The position numbers and the translations under genes were made by a program. From Lentimicrobiaceae bacterium (lineage in GTDB: Bacteria; Bacteroidota; Bacteroidia; Bacteroidales; JALOCA01): a DNA stretch of 64,000 nucleotides. The DNA lies in NCBI GenBank assembly GCA_023227965.1, contig JALOCA010000013.1:1-64000 (forward strand), written 5' to 3'. This document shows positions 1 through 8,949 of this stretch, one piece after another; the stretch's first letter is position 1; each line of letters opens with the position of its first letter. The notes beneath the pieces were generated by a model. The model made no database searches. It saw only the letters and a program-made list of their open reading frames with translations, and was not told the DNA's origin.

Positions 1-160
1 AAACAGCATTAATAAGTCGAAAAGCATTCAAGTGATTATCAGGCCAACATTCTTTCGCCGGCATTTTTACTGCCCGAAAGGAATTATTAATTGTTAATAA
101 TCCGGAAATGCAATATTATGAAAAAAAATAAATTATCGTTTACATAAATAAATTATTTTT

Positions 161-215
161 AAAAAATCAGCATTCTATTAACATTCATCGCCTACGGCAA
201 AATGTAAAATGCTGA
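161..215 (-). terminator. Probable intrinsic terminator of the flavoprotein gene
   Basis: An 8-bp inverted repeat (TCAGCATT at 167-174 with AATGCTGA at 208-215) encloses a second 5-bp repeat (ACATT 181-185, AATGT 201-205). Read on the minus strand the structure ends in a run of six T (161-166). It lies 46 bp past the stop of the minus-strand gene ending at 261, which is the position expected for its terminator. The remainder of bases 1-260 shows no supported gene. Confidence 0.55.
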
Positions 216-260
216 AATATACCATAGATAGTTTTACAATCTTCACCCGAACTCAGGTTA

Positions 261-1406
261 TTAAAAGAACCCTTTCAGTTTTTTATAAATAAATTTATTG
301 TTCAGGCACAGATTCACTACAAGGTTAAAAATCCATTTCCGATCCTGAATAATTTTCCGGGCTAAATATGCTTTTCTGTTTTTTGACCTGAATTTATCCT
401 GCATCATTTTATCATATTGTTTCATAAATGGAGTCGTAAAATTATTTTGTGCAAAACACTTTTTAGCATGCCAGCCGGCATACCTTCCGGATACCATTGC
501 TTGTCCTATCCCCTCACCCGTCAGCGGATTGATTAACGAAGCCGCATCGCCGCAAAGCATAAATCTGTTACCCGAGATGGCAAGTTCCCGTGAGCCCAAT
601 GGCAGGCTGTAGCCTTCCACTTTACCCACAATTTCGGCATCTTCAAACCTGTTTTTCAGACAAGGAGTATTTTCAATAATCGAAATCAGCTTTTTAAGTA
701 AGTTTATTTTCTTTTCTGAAACAGTTTGAGATAACATTCCTACACCAACATTTGCATAATTGCCAGGCAATTGAAAAATCCAGAAGTATCCCGGGAAAAC
801 ATCTTTGAGAAAATGCAGTTCGTAAGTTGATTCAGGAATACCTTTTACATTTTTGAAGTATGCACGTGCCGCTACCATGTTGTGTTTTAAATCCATTTTT
901 GTATCTGTCAACTTTTTTCTAACAGTACTGAAAGCTCCGTCGCAACCAATCACCAGCGAAGATTCAATTTTCAGATTTTCACCGGCATCTATCATCACAC
1001 CCTTGTCATCCACAGTAATATTATGAACAGGAGTATTTAAAAATAAGGTAACATTGGGAAGCTTTTTTGCCAGTCCCAGCAAAAAATTATCAAAGTGAAT
1101 CCGTTTACAGATAAAACCTTGTTCGGGATAGCTGAAATTAATGGCTTTTTCATTTGGCGCTACTATGCGGATGGTATTCACCGGTTCTTTGTCGGTAAAT
1201 CCTTCCAAAGCCTTTTTATACTTTGGATTTATAGTATTTAAAACCTTGGGGATATAAGCCGCCACAGCTCCGCCACAGATTTTATCACGGGGAAAAGTAC
1301 TCTTCTCTAAGATGGCAATTTGTAAACCGGAATTTTCCAGGGCTAACGCACAAGTTGTTCCGGCAGGACCGGCTCCACAAATGACAACATCAAATTTTTC
1401 AGGCAT
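261..1406 (-). CDS. Geranylgeranyl reductase family FAD-dependent oxidoreductase
   Basis: A 381-residue flavoprotein of the geranylgeranyl reductase / PHBH-fold family, whose members reduce isoprenoid double bonds or act on other lipid-like substrates with FAD. The N-terminus is a Rossmann dinucleotide fold with GAGPAG at about residues 11-16 followed by an acidic residue ending the second strand (ILEK). The second FAD motif, CGDAASLINPLTGEG, is near residue 285. It has no signal peptide or membrane span, so it is presumably cytosolic or peripheral. It starts at ATG and is followed by a terminator-like hairpin, so it appears to be transcribed alone. The family assignment is firm; the substrate is not visible from sequence, and a menaquinone- or lipid-modifying role is only a possibility. 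Confidence 0.8.
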   Translation of the reverse strand: MPEKFDVVICGAGPAGTTCALALENSGLQIAILEKSTFPRDKICGGAVAAYIPKVLNTINPKYKKALEGFTDKEPVNTIRIVAPNEKAINFSYPEQGFICKRIHFDNFLLGLAKKLPNVTLFLNTPVHNITVDDKGVMIDAGENLKIESSLVIGCDGAFSTVRKKLTDTKMDLKHNMVAARAYFKNVKGIPESTYELHFLKDVFPGYFWIFQLPGNYANVGVGMLSQTVSEKKINLLKKLISIIENTPCLKNRFEDAEIVGKVEGYSLPLGSRELAISGNRFMLCGDAASLINPLTGEGIGQAMVSGRYAGWHAKKCFAQNNFTTPFMKQYDKMMQDKFRSKNRKAYLARKIIQDRKWIFNLVVNLCLNNKFIYKKLKGFF

Positions 1407-1663
1407 TATTTAATTTTCAAATTTTTTGTAATTGCAATTTTTGTTACAACCGATCCTGAAAATTTCAAGATTCTTCAACCAAAACAATTGTACTTTTTAT
1501 GTTTCCAAAATTGCAAACCTATTGCCTGCAGACAGGTTTAGAAATTGAAAGCAAATCTCCACAATTCCCTTAATCTTAGCCTCAACCTTAACCTGAATTA
1601 ATAAACATAGCTTGTCACCCTAAACGCGGGATTAACACATTAGCACGTCAACAAATTATTAAA

Positions 1664-3424
1664 TTACCTGATATTAATTGCGTATGGCAGTCGTGCCTGT
1701 ACACCGGAATATTCTTTCAACGATTTCAGGTAGCTGTAATACGTGTAATATTCGCCAAGGTTTGCTTTAATTCTCGATTCTTCGTAGCCGCCCGAAATTT
1801 CTTCAACTATGCGTGTCAGGGCATCTTTTTGCCGTGGAAGGTTCAGCAGGCGGTAGTTGCCCAGTTTTGCCATTTTAGCCGCTTCTTTAATGGCGTCGTC
1901 GAGTCCGCCGATAGCATCTACAAGGTTGATATTTTTGGCATCGGTTCCACACCATATTCTTCCCTGCCCGATGCTGTCAACGCGGGCGGTGGTAAGTTTC
2001 CTGCCTTCGGCAACATGGCGGACAAAGGTTGCGTAAATATGTTCAATTTCCTGCTGAATGGCACCTTGTTCGTAGGGGGTAAGCGCACGGTTAGGGCTAA
2101 TAAAATCGGCATAGGGATTGGTTTTTACACCGTCGAAAGTGATGCCTAACTTGTTATTGAAAAATTTTTGCAGGTTGGGAATCATCCCAAACACGCCTAT
2201 AGAACCCGTGAGCGTAGTGGGGGAAGCAAAAATTTTATTGGCGTTACAGGCAATATAATATCCGCCGGAAGCTGCCACATCACCCATGGAGGCAATAACG
2301 GGTTTTACCTTCTTTGCCAGTTCCACCTCGCGCCAAATCACTTCCGAAGCAAGGGCACTACCTCCAGGTGAATTAATTCTGAGAACAATAGCCTTCACCA
2401 TTTTATCCAAACGGGCTTCGCGGATGGCTTTTGATACACGTTCAGAACCTATGGTTTGGTCGTCGCCTTCGCCTCCTGTGATGCTACCCGAAGCATATAT
2501 AATGGCTATCTTGTCTTTCGAAGTCTTCTTTTTTTCTGTTTCAGGAGCGTTCTGGTATTTGTTAAGCGACATAAAGTTGATTTTTTCGTCTTTTTGCAAC
2601 CCTAGTTTTGTGCGGAGTTCGTCGAGCAACTCATCTTTATATACTAATTTATCAATGAGTTTGCATTTAACTGCATCTTCGGGCAACCGTATCTGCAATT
2701 GGTCGGCAATGCGGTTGAGTTCTTCCACGTTTATTTTACGGCTTTGCGAAATGCCGAGCAGCATATTATCCCAAATACCGCTCACATACTTTAATGTCTG
2801 TTCGCGGTTGGCTTCGCTCATTTTATCGGAAACGAAAGGTTCAACGGCGCTTTTAAATTTGCCATGCCGGATTACCTGCATCTCGATATCGAGCTTTTCG
2901 AGGGTTCCTTTCATGAAAAAAATCTGTGCCGAAACACCTTTAAAATCAAGCGAGCCTTCAGAATTCATAAAAATTTTGTCGGATATACTTGCCAGATAAT
3001 AGGTTTTTTGCGTGTACGTTTCGGAGTAGCTGTACAGAAATTTGCCAGAAGTTTTGAAATCAACCAATGCGTTACGTATTTCCTCTACGGTGGAAATTCC
3101 TGCCGGAATAAAGGAAAGATCGAGCAAAATACCACTGATATTAGGATCGTTCTTTGCCTTTCGGATGTTTTTCAGAATGTCGTTTAATCCGGGAACATTG
3201 GCGTTCTGCAATGCAGAGAAGTTAAACGTTTCAACAGGGGTGCGGTCGGAAACAGGCATATCAAATTTCAGCCGCAGAACCGTGTTTTTAACTACGGTAG
3301 TTTCTTTATCACCGGCAAACGAAACGAGGGATGCAATGATGCCTATTGAGATAAAAAACACAATCAGCAGGGTAAGAAAAGTACCCAGCATGGAAGCAAA
3401 CATAAATTTAAAAAATTGTCTCAT
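1664..3424 (-). CDS. sppA: Signal peptide peptidase SppA, 67K (long) type
   Basis: Membrane-anchored serine protease that degrades cleaved signal peptides. The chain has an N-terminal transmembrane anchor (about residues 5-32) and two tandem S49 domains. The expected catalytic dyad is visible: Lys191 in FKSAVEPF of the N-terminal repeat and Ser386 in ASGGYY of the C-terminal repeat, corresponding to E. coli Lys209 and Ser409. An open frame extends to a TTG at 3451, but the ATG at 3424 gives a 586-residue protein starting right before the anchor (MRQFFKF), so I use that. It is transcribed away from the glucosaminidase-folK-dNK genes. SppA next to folK and a deoxynucleoside kinase is an arrangement I know from other Bacteroidota. 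Confidence 0.93.
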   Translation of the reverse strand: MRQFFKFMFASMLGTFLTLLIVFFISIGIIASLVSFAGDKETTVVKNTVLRLKFDMPVSDRTPVETFNFSALQNANVPGLNDILKNIRKAKNDPNISGILLDLSFIPAGISTVEEIRNALVDFKTSGKFLYSYSETYTQKTYYLASISDKIFMNSEGSLDFKGVSAQIFFMKGTLEKLDIEMQVIRHGKFKSAVEPFVSDKMSEANREQTLKYVSGIWDNMLLGISQSRKINVEELNRIADQLQIRLPEDAVKCKLIDKLVYKDELLDELRTKLGLQKDEKINFMSLNKYQNAPETEKKKTSKDKIAIIYASGSITGGEGDDQTIGSERVSKAIREARLDKMVKAIVLRINSPGGSALASEVIWREVELAKKVKPVIASMGDVAASGGYYIACNANKIFASPTTLTGSIGVFGMIPNLQKFFNNKLGITFDGVKTNPYADFISPNRALTPYEQGAIQQEIEHIYATFVRHVAEGRKLTTARVDSIGQGRIWCGTDAKNINLVDAIGGLDDAIKEAAKMAKLGNYRLLNLPRQKDALTRIVEEISGGYEESRIKANLGEYYTYYSYLKSLKEYSGVQARLPYAINIR

Positions 3425-3572
3425 GGTTTTGGTTTTTAAAATTCTATGCAATTTTAATACATTTTTTTCAAATAGTAAATATCTTGCCGGACGTTTTTAA
3501 AATATTTTAACGACAATGTTTTTTTTTCAAAAAATGATTTGATATTTGTACAAGGGAAAATTGAAAACCTAC

Positions 3573-4352
3573 ATGTTGAAAATCAACAAAATATGTAAAT
3601 GGCTGTTTATTATAACTTTTCTTCTGTTAAACGACGGAAGTGCAAGCTTGTTGTATTCATATTCAGGGGCAGTACACACTTCTCCCAACATAGATGCTGC
3701 CGGTTTGTGTGTTAATTTTTATTCCTGTGGCAAGCCCTTTCCGGCGTGGAATACCTTTTTATTTAATGCAATGCCTTCCGGTAACGAAGAAGGTTACGGG
3801 AAAAATACCATTACCGGTGTATTGAAGGATGCAAAGAATAGAAGAATCGTTTTCCCTATTGTTTCGGACGGAAAAGCTACTTCCAGGCAACTAGCTGATT
3901 TTCTTACGGGCTGTAACCCCATGATTGCCTATGATAAATCCCTGGAGATTGCTGAATTGTACATCGAGGAAAGCAAAAATGAAAAAATCAATCATGATAT
4001 GGCTTTCTGTCAGATGTGCCTCGAAACAGGCTTTTTGCGTTTTGGAGGAGTGGTAAGCGGAAAACAATATAATTTTTGCGGGTTAGGCACTACCGGAAAA
4101 TGTAGGGGGGAAGTATTTCCTTCTGCGCGTTTGGGAATTCGTGCACACATACAGCATCTTAAAGCATATTCTACTAAAACTTTGCTCAACATGCCTCTTG
4201 TAGATAAACGATTTTCGAAAGTAAAAAGAGGCTGTGCCCCGACTATCCATCATCTTTCGGGAAAATGGGCAACAGACAGGCGTTACGGAAGCAAAATCGC
4301 AAGTTTGATGGGCAGGTTGTATAAAAAATGTAATATACATGTCCATGGCTGA
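3573..4352 (+). CDS. Secreted glucosaminidase-domain protein (peptidoglycan hydrolase)
   Basis: A 259-residue protein with a hydrophobic N-terminal signal segment (residues about 6-24) and a glucosaminidase (PF01832/GH73-like) domain in its C-terminal half. The catalytic region is recognisable: AFCQMCLETGF carries the likely acid Glu, followed downstream by the typical NFCGLG. Such enzymes cleave beta-1,4-N-acetylglucosaminyl bonds in peptidoglycan in the periplasm or outside the cell. Residues 30-110 are not recognised. The frame is open from a TTG at 3546, but the ATG at 3573 puts the signal peptide at the N-terminus. The last 14 bp overlap folK, suggesting translational coupling although the functions are unrelated. 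Confidence 0.78.
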   Translation: MLKINKICKWLFIITFLLLNDGSASLLYSYSGAVHTSPNIDAAGLCVNFYSCGKPFPAWNTFLFNAMPSGNEEGYGKNTITGVLKDAKNRRIVFPIVSDGKATSRQLADFLTGCNPMIAYDKSLEIAELYIEESKNEKINHDMAFCQMCLETGFLRFGGVVSGKQYNFCGLGTTGKCRGEVFPSARLGIRAHIQHLKAYSTKTLLNMPLVDKRFSKVKRGCAPTIHHLSGKWATDRRYGSKIASLMGRLYKKCNIHVHG

Positions 4353-4830
4353 GGTTTTTGTATTACTGGGGGGCAATACCGGCGACAGAAAGGAAATTTT
4401 AAGGAAAGCTTCCGGGCATTTAGAAAAGAGGGCAGGGCATATTACCTGCAAATCTTCGATTTACGAAACCGAACCCTGGGGTTTTACTTCTGATACGGCT
4501 TTTTTAAACCAGGCAATGTGCCTGCATACCCTGCTTTCGCCCCGGGAAATCCTTACTGTTATTTTGCAAATTGAAAAAGAAATGGGAAGGCAAAGAATCG
4601 GAAAATCATATGCATCGCGACCCATTGATATTGACATTCTTTTTTATGAACATCTGGTAAACAATGAGCCTGACTTAGTAATCCCCCATCCGAGACTGCA
4701 TTTACGAAAATTTTCACTTATACCTCTTAACGAAATTGCAGGCAGTTTTATTCATCCGGTTTTACAAAAAACAATAGAAACACTGCTGAAAGAGTGCAAA
4801 GATACGCTTAAAGTAGTTAAATATCTGTAG
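4339..4830 (+). CDS. folK: 2-amino-4-hydroxy-6-hydroxymethyldihydropteridine pyrophosphokinase
   Basis: Transfers pyrophosphate from ATP to 6-hydroxymethyl-dihydropterin, the step before dihydropteroate synthase in folate synthesis. The 163-residue length is normal for HPPK. Family landmarks are all present: VFVLLGGNTGDR at the N-terminus, SSIYETEPWG, FLNQAM, the metal and ATP binding RPIDIDILFY, and IPHPRLHLRKF. Start is ATG 4339 (MSM), with a second ATG six bases on that would serve equally. It overlaps the glucosaminidase gene by 14 bp and is followed after 3 bp by the deoxynucleoside kinase, so the three genes probably form one transcript. Confidence 0.95.
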   Translation: MSMAEVFVLLGGNTGDRKEILRKASGHLEKRAGHITCKSSIYETEPWGFTSDTAFLNQAMCLHTLLSPREILTVILQIEKEMGRQRIGKSYASRPIDIDILFYEHLVNNEPDLVIPHPRLHLRKFSLIPLNEIAGSFIHPVLQKTIETLLKECKDTLKVVKYL

Positions 4831-4833
4831 AAT

Positions 4834-5475
4834 ATGTTGTATAATTATATTTGTATAGAAGGAAATATCGGGGCGGGAAAAACGAGCCTTGCTACCAAAA
4901 TTGCCGCCGACACTCAGGCAAAACTCATTCTTGAACGATTTGAAGACAACTCTTTTTTACCTAAATTTTATGAAAATCCACGCCAGTATGCCTTTCCGCT
5001 CGAACTTTCCTTCCTTGCCGACAGGTACCAACAACTCAAAGAACAGTTGACATCCGAGTTGTTTGTCCCGTTTACTATTTCCGATTATTTTATTGCCAAG
5101 TCGCTCATTTTTGCACAAAAAACCCTTGAAAGCGATGAGTTTACCCTGTACAGGCGTCTTTTTGATATTATCATTTCAGCACTTCCCAAGCCCGACCTGT
5201 ACGTGTATCTTTATGTTGATATTGAAAAACTTAAACGTAATATTAGCAAAAGAGGCAGGACGTATGAACAAAATATTCAACCCGAATATCTTGAAAAAAT
5301 ACAGGCAGGCTATCTCGACTATTTTAAATACATTCCCGAACAAAGGATACTGATTATTGATGTAAATAATATTGATTTTGTGAATAATGCCGATGATTAC
5401 CGGCTGATTACCGAAACCATTTTCAAACCTTATGATAAAGGTTTACACAGAGTTATTTTGAAAAATGCAACGTAA
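4834..5475 (+). CDS. Deoxynucleoside kinase (deoxyadenosine/deoxyguanosine kinase type)
   Basis: A 213-residue P-loop kinase that phosphorylates deoxynucleosides for salvage. The Walker A GNIGAGKTS lies at residues 10-18, the substrate loop LERFEDNSFLPKFY follows, then DRYQQ, and the LID-region arginines KRGRTYEQ are near residue 135-145. This pattern matches the bacterial dAK/dGK subfamily. It begins 3 bp after the folK stop. A folK-dNK pair is familiar in Bacteroidota, and in some genera the two are fused or overlapping. Exact nucleoside preference cannot be read from the sequence. Confidence 0.9.
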   Translation: MLYNYICIEGNIGAGKTSLATKIAADTQAKLILERFEDNSFLPKFYENPRQYAFPLELSFLADRYQQLKEQLTSELFVPFTISDYFIAKSLIFAQKTLESDEFTLYRRLFDIIISALPKPDLYVYLYVDIEKLKRNISKRGRTYEQNIQPEYLEKIQAGYLDYFKYIPEQRILIIDVNNIDFVNNADDYRLITETIFKPYDKGLHRVILKNAT

Positions 5476-5491
5476 AAAGATAGATTTTAAT

Positions 5492-5499
5492 TAAGTTTG
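5492..5499 (+). promoter_or_regulatory. Candidate -7 box for the histidine kinase operon
   Basis: TAAGTTTG matches the Bacteroidota -7 consensus TAnnTTTG and lies 17 bp before the kinase ATG. No TTTG is seen at the expected -33 distance, so this is a moderate prediction. Confidence 0.4.
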
Positions 5500-5516
5500 T
5501 TGCTAATACTTTTTGA

Positions 5517-7334
5517 ATGCGAAAGACTTCATTGTCAGAAAAACTGATACTTAATTTCTTACTGCTGGGTATTGGTGCCATAGTCTTGGTTGGCTTTATT
5601 TCTTTTTACACTGCACGTTTCGAACTCAAGAAACGTACATACGAACAACTTACATCCCTGAGGGTGTTAAAAAACAACCAGATAGAAAGTTTTTTTTCCG
5701 ACAGAAAACGTGATATTCGCCTGATAGCCAACTCTGCCGATATAATAAATTCACTGAACCAACTCAACAGATACAGCGCATCAATTACAGCAAAACATAT
5801 TTCTTCTTCACTTCCTGCCTTCAGGCAAAACAGGTATTTAATCCGGTATTTAAACTCCTGCGGATATTATAACCGTTTTTTTATCTGTAATGCAGGGCAA
5901 GCGATGATTATTTCCTCAACCCGGGCACCAAACTCGGGACAATGGTTGAAATATGAAAAACGACCCGAATATCTGGACGCCTTGTACCGGAAGACAAAAT
6001 CTTCTCTCTCCACTGTGATAGAAGACATACCCGCAAGCATGAAAGATAAAGCAGTATGTATCGCTACCCCTATCCTGAGCCACGAAGATCAGTTTTTGGG
6101 AATAATGATTCTTGAAATAGCATCTTCGGCTATCAATGCAATAATGGTTGAAAACAATCCGATGAATGGGCTTGGAAATACCGGGGAAACCTATCTTGTG
6201 GGTAGCGACAGGCTTATGCGAAGTAATTCCCGCTTTCATCCCAATTCCATTTATCGAACCCGGGTAAATTCTATTGCCGTAAATCGAGCAATTAAAAACG
6301 AAACAGGGACCAAAGTCATCAGAGATTACCGGAATAAAGAAGTTCTTTCCTCGTTCGGGAAAATTCATACTAAGGGGCTGGAATGGGTGCTAATTGCCGA
6401 GATAGATTACGACGAAGCCATTGATCCTATTTACAAAATACGCAACGAAACAATTTTTCTCAGTATCATTGTTTCGATGGTACTGTTTGTATTCGTTTTT
6501 TTCTTTTCAAAAAAAATTACAAAACCCATCAAACGGTTGCAAGAAGCTGCCAACAAGGTAGGTAAGGGCGATTTTAGCGAAAAAGTAGAAATCACTACCC
6601 ATGATGAAATAGGCGAACTTACCGAATCTTTCAACCTGATGATTAACCAGTTGAAAACAAAAAACAAAGAACTGAAAGAGGAAAGGAAAAAAAGAATCCG
6701 GTCATCCATTGACGGACAGGAAACAGAACGGCAACGTCTTTCACGCGAATTGCACGACGGACTTGGCCAAATGTTGATTGCTACCAAACTAAAACTGGAA
6801 ACGCTTATTCATACCGATCGGTCAAAATTTATATATACCATTGATAAAATTAAAGAGATGTTCGACAGCACCATTAACGAAGTGCGAAACATCTCCAACG
6901 ACCTGATGCCTCCCGTATTAAACGAATTTGGGCTGGTAACGGCATTGCGTAACCTTTGTGATGAAGTATCGGAAAGATACAAAGTGGAAGTTACTTTCTC
7001 TTCGGATAAAATTTCGGACAACCTGGGAAAAACGCCCAAAACCTACCTGTACCGCATAGCTCAGGAAGCACTCAACAATATTGTAAAACATGCTGATGCT
7101 ACCCGTGCAAGTTTGTCAATCACCCACCATAAAGAAGAAATACAACTTATTATTGCAGATAACGGGAAAGGTTTTAATTTTGGCAGTCCTTCGGTAGAAT
7201 ACGGCAACGGAATCCATAATATGCGCGACAGGGTAAACTTATTGAATGGAAATTTAAAAATTGAATCCGCACCCGGCAGGGGGACTACAATAAAAATAAC
7301 AGTACCAGTAATAATCAACCAATCTATTGAATAA
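5517..7334 (+). CDS. Membrane sensor histidine kinase, Cache-HAMP-HisKA_3 (NarL-type partner)
   Basis: A 605-residue two-component sensor. Transmembrane helix 1 is at residues 10-31, an extracytoplasmic region of about 270 residues resembling a double Cache domain follows, helix 2 is at about 311-333, then HAMP (about 331-385), a HisKA_3 dimerisation domain with the phospho-acceptor His413 in RELHDGLGQML, and a HATPase_c domain with N box EALNNIVKHA and G box DNGKGF. HisKA_3 kinases pair with LuxR-type regulators, and such a regulator begins 2 bases after this stop. The Cache domain suggests a small soluble ligand; since a TorF-type porin and Amt follow, regulation of nitrogen uptake is a plausible but unproven role. 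Confidence 0.92.
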   Translation: MRKTSLSEKLILNFLLLGIGAIVLVGFISFYTARFELKKRTYEQLTSLRVLKNNQIESFFSDRKRDIRLIANSADIINSLNQLNRYSASITAKHISSSLPAFRQNRYLIRYLNSCGYYNRFFICNAGQAMIISSTRAPNSGQWLKYEKRPEYLDALYRKTKSSLSTVIEDIPASMKDKAVCIATPILSHEDQFLGIMILEIASSAINAIMVENNPMNGLGNTGETYLVGSDRLMRSNSRFHPNSIYRTRVNSIAVNRAIKNETGTKVIRDYRNKEVLSSFGKIHTKGLEWVLIAEIDYDEAIDPIYKIRNETIFLSIIVSMVLFVFVFFFSKKITKPIKRLQEAANKVGKGDFSEKVEITTHDEIGELTESFNLMINQLKTKNKELKEERKKRIRSSIDGQETERQRLSRELHDGLGQMLIATKLKLETLIHTDRSKFIYTIDKIKEMFDSTINEVRNISNDLMPPVLNEFGLVTALRNLCDEVSERYKVEVTFSSDKISDNLGKTPKTYLYRIAQEALNNIVKHADATRASLSITHHKEEIQLIIADNGKGFNFGSPSVEYGNGIHNMRDRVNLLNGNLKIESAPGRGTTIKITVPVIINQSIE

Positions 7335-7335
7335 T

Positions 7336-7995
7336 ATGGAAAAAATAAAAATTATCCTGGTAGATGACCATCAAATAGTTCGCGATGGAATAAAAGCATT
7401 GCTAACCGGTGTCCCCGATTTAGAAGTAATTGGAGAAGCTTCAGATGCTGTGGAACTGGCAGAATTATTAAAATATAAAAAACCAGATATACTTTTACTT
7501 GATATTTCACTGCCAGGTATGTCGGGAATAGAAATAACCCGAAACCTTGTTTTGGAACATCCCGAAATTAAAGTGCTTATTCTTTCCATGTACACCAATG
7601 AAGATTTTATCTTCAATGCAATTAAAACTGGTGCCAAAGGATATCTTCCGAAAAATACTTCGCAAAAAGAGATAATTGATGCTATTAATGCCGTTTACAG
7701 GGGAGAAGAATATTTCAGTGAATCCATTTCCAATATTATCCTGAAAAGTTATATCAAAAAAGTTAAAACAGGTGACGAACCAGAAGAAATAACACAGGCA
7801 GTATTATCCAAAAGAGAATTGGAAATCCTGAAACATTTTGCCGAAGGTTATTCCAATCAGCAGATCGCGGATAAACTTTTCATCAGCATCCGTACCGTAG
7901 AATCGCATAAAAATCATATCATGCAGAAACTTAAACTGAATACCACGGTTGATTTGATCAAGTTTGCTATTAAAAATAAGATTATCGAATTGTAA
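7336..7995 (+). CDS. NarL/FixJ-family response regulator
   Basis: A 219-residue transcription factor with an N-terminal receiver and C-terminal LuxR helix-turn-helix. Receiver landmarks are the acidic pair in VDDHQIVRDGI, the phosphorylated Asp56 in LLLDISLPG, the Ser/Thr-like position in LILSMYT and the Lys in GAKGYLPK. The DNA-binding domain near residues 150-210 reads LSKRELEILKHFAEGYSNQQIA...RTVESHK. The ATG at 7336 is one base after the kinase stop; an in-frame TTG at 7327 overlaps the kinase but would add only three residues. Its position makes it the cognate partner of the upstream HisKA_3 kinase. Confidence 0.93.
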   Translation: MEKIKIILVDDHQIVRDGIKALLTGVPDLEVIGEASDAVELAELLKYKKPDILLLDISLPGMSGIEITRNLVLEHPEIKVLILSMYTNEDFIFNAIKTGAKGYLPKNTSQKEIIDAINAVYRGEEYFSESISNIILKSYIKKVKTGDEPEEITQAVLSKRELEILKHFAEGYSNQQIADKLFISIRTVESHKNHIMQKLKLNTTVDLIKFAIKNKIIEL

Positions 7996-8153
7996 GAACA
8001 CCGACTTTACATTATTGTTTTTTCTTAGAAATCCTTCAGTGGCATACCTATGGTTTGCCTTCGTTTTATTTGAGAAAAAATACGTTTTAAATCTATTGCA
8101 GACCAATCTTATACTTCCAACATTTGCAGACAGAAATCAAATTCTTTCTGCTT

Positions 8154-8912
8154 ATGAATTATAAAAAACTCACATTACTCTTCATCCTGATATTAACCGG
8201 CAACGTATGGTTATTAGCCCAAGAAAAACCTTCTAAAGTTAATGTTGCTGTAGATTTAATGAGTCGTTATGTTTGGCGCGGACTGGATTATGGAGCCTCT
8301 CCAAGCATTCAGCCCACTCTATCATTAATTCATAAAAACTTTGAAATTGGTACATGGGGAGCCATCAGTACACAAGGAACCTATTCCGAAGTAGATATTT
8401 ACGCAAAATATTCATTAAAAAGATTTTCTCTTATAGCAACCGATTATTTTTTTCCGGAAGAAATTGTTCCCGTGGAACATCAACACAAATATTTCAATTA
8501 CAATAATAATTCTACAGGCCATGTGTATGAAACTGCACTTCAGTATAAAGGGCCGGAAAACTTTCCGGTAAGCATCCTTGCAAGTACTTTAATATATGGC
8601 GCGGATAAAAAATTTGACAAGTACGAAATTGACCTAGTAACCAGCGATACTACTTCAAAATATATAAATAATTATTCAACCTATTTTGAATTAGGATATT
8701 CCGCTGCCATTGCCGGAAACAACGTTGATTTATTTATGGGTTTCACCTCGGATAAAGGTTTTTACGGAACTTCTGCCGGGATAGTAAACCTCGGGCTTAC
8801 TGGCTACCGGAAAATAAAAATTACCGACAGCTTCGAACTGCCCTTAAAAATTTCTGTAATTACCAATCCGCAAGTAAGTAACATATATTTTGTTGCCGGC
8901 TTTTCTTTTTAA
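8154..8912 (+). CDS. TorF-family (Gcw_chp) putative outer-membrane protein
   Basis: A 252-residue protein with a clear signal peptide (MNYKKLTLLFILI... cleaved near LLAQ) and a beta-rich mature part ending in aromatic residues (GFSF), as outer-membrane barrels do. The N-terminal stretch VDLMSRYVWRGLDYG is the hallmark of the TorF/Gcw_chp family. The start is ATG 8154; the frame upstream is open to a TTG at 8124 but the signal peptide fixes the shorter form. It lies 37 bp before amt. I recall members of this family beside ammonium transporter genes in other Gram-negatives, so a role in passage of nitrogen compounds across the outer membrane is reasonable inference, not shown. Confidence 0.75.
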   Translation: MNYKKLTLLFILILTGNVWLLAQEKPSKVNVAVDLMSRYVWRGLDYGASPSIQPTLSLIHKNFEIGTWGAISTQGTYSEVDIYAKYSLKRFSLIATDYFFPEEIVPVEHQHKYFNYNNNSTGHVYETALQYKGPENFPVSILASTLIYGADKKFDKYEIDLVTSDTTSKYINNYSTYFELGYSAAIAGNNVDLFMGFTSDKGFYGTSAGIVNLGLTGYRKIKITDSFELPLKISVITNPQVSNIYFVAGFSF

Positions 8913-8949
8913 AAATCATAACTTATTTATAACTAAAAAAATATAACAT

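Noticed and set aside
2286..2999. 237-residue open frame on the plus strand inside sppA
   Set aside because: It is antisense to a well-supported SppA gene, with serine-rich low-complexity text and no recognisable domain.
3425..3451. N-terminal extension of SppA from a TTG codon
   Set aside because: The nine added residues lack support; the ATG at 3424 starts right before the membrane anchor.
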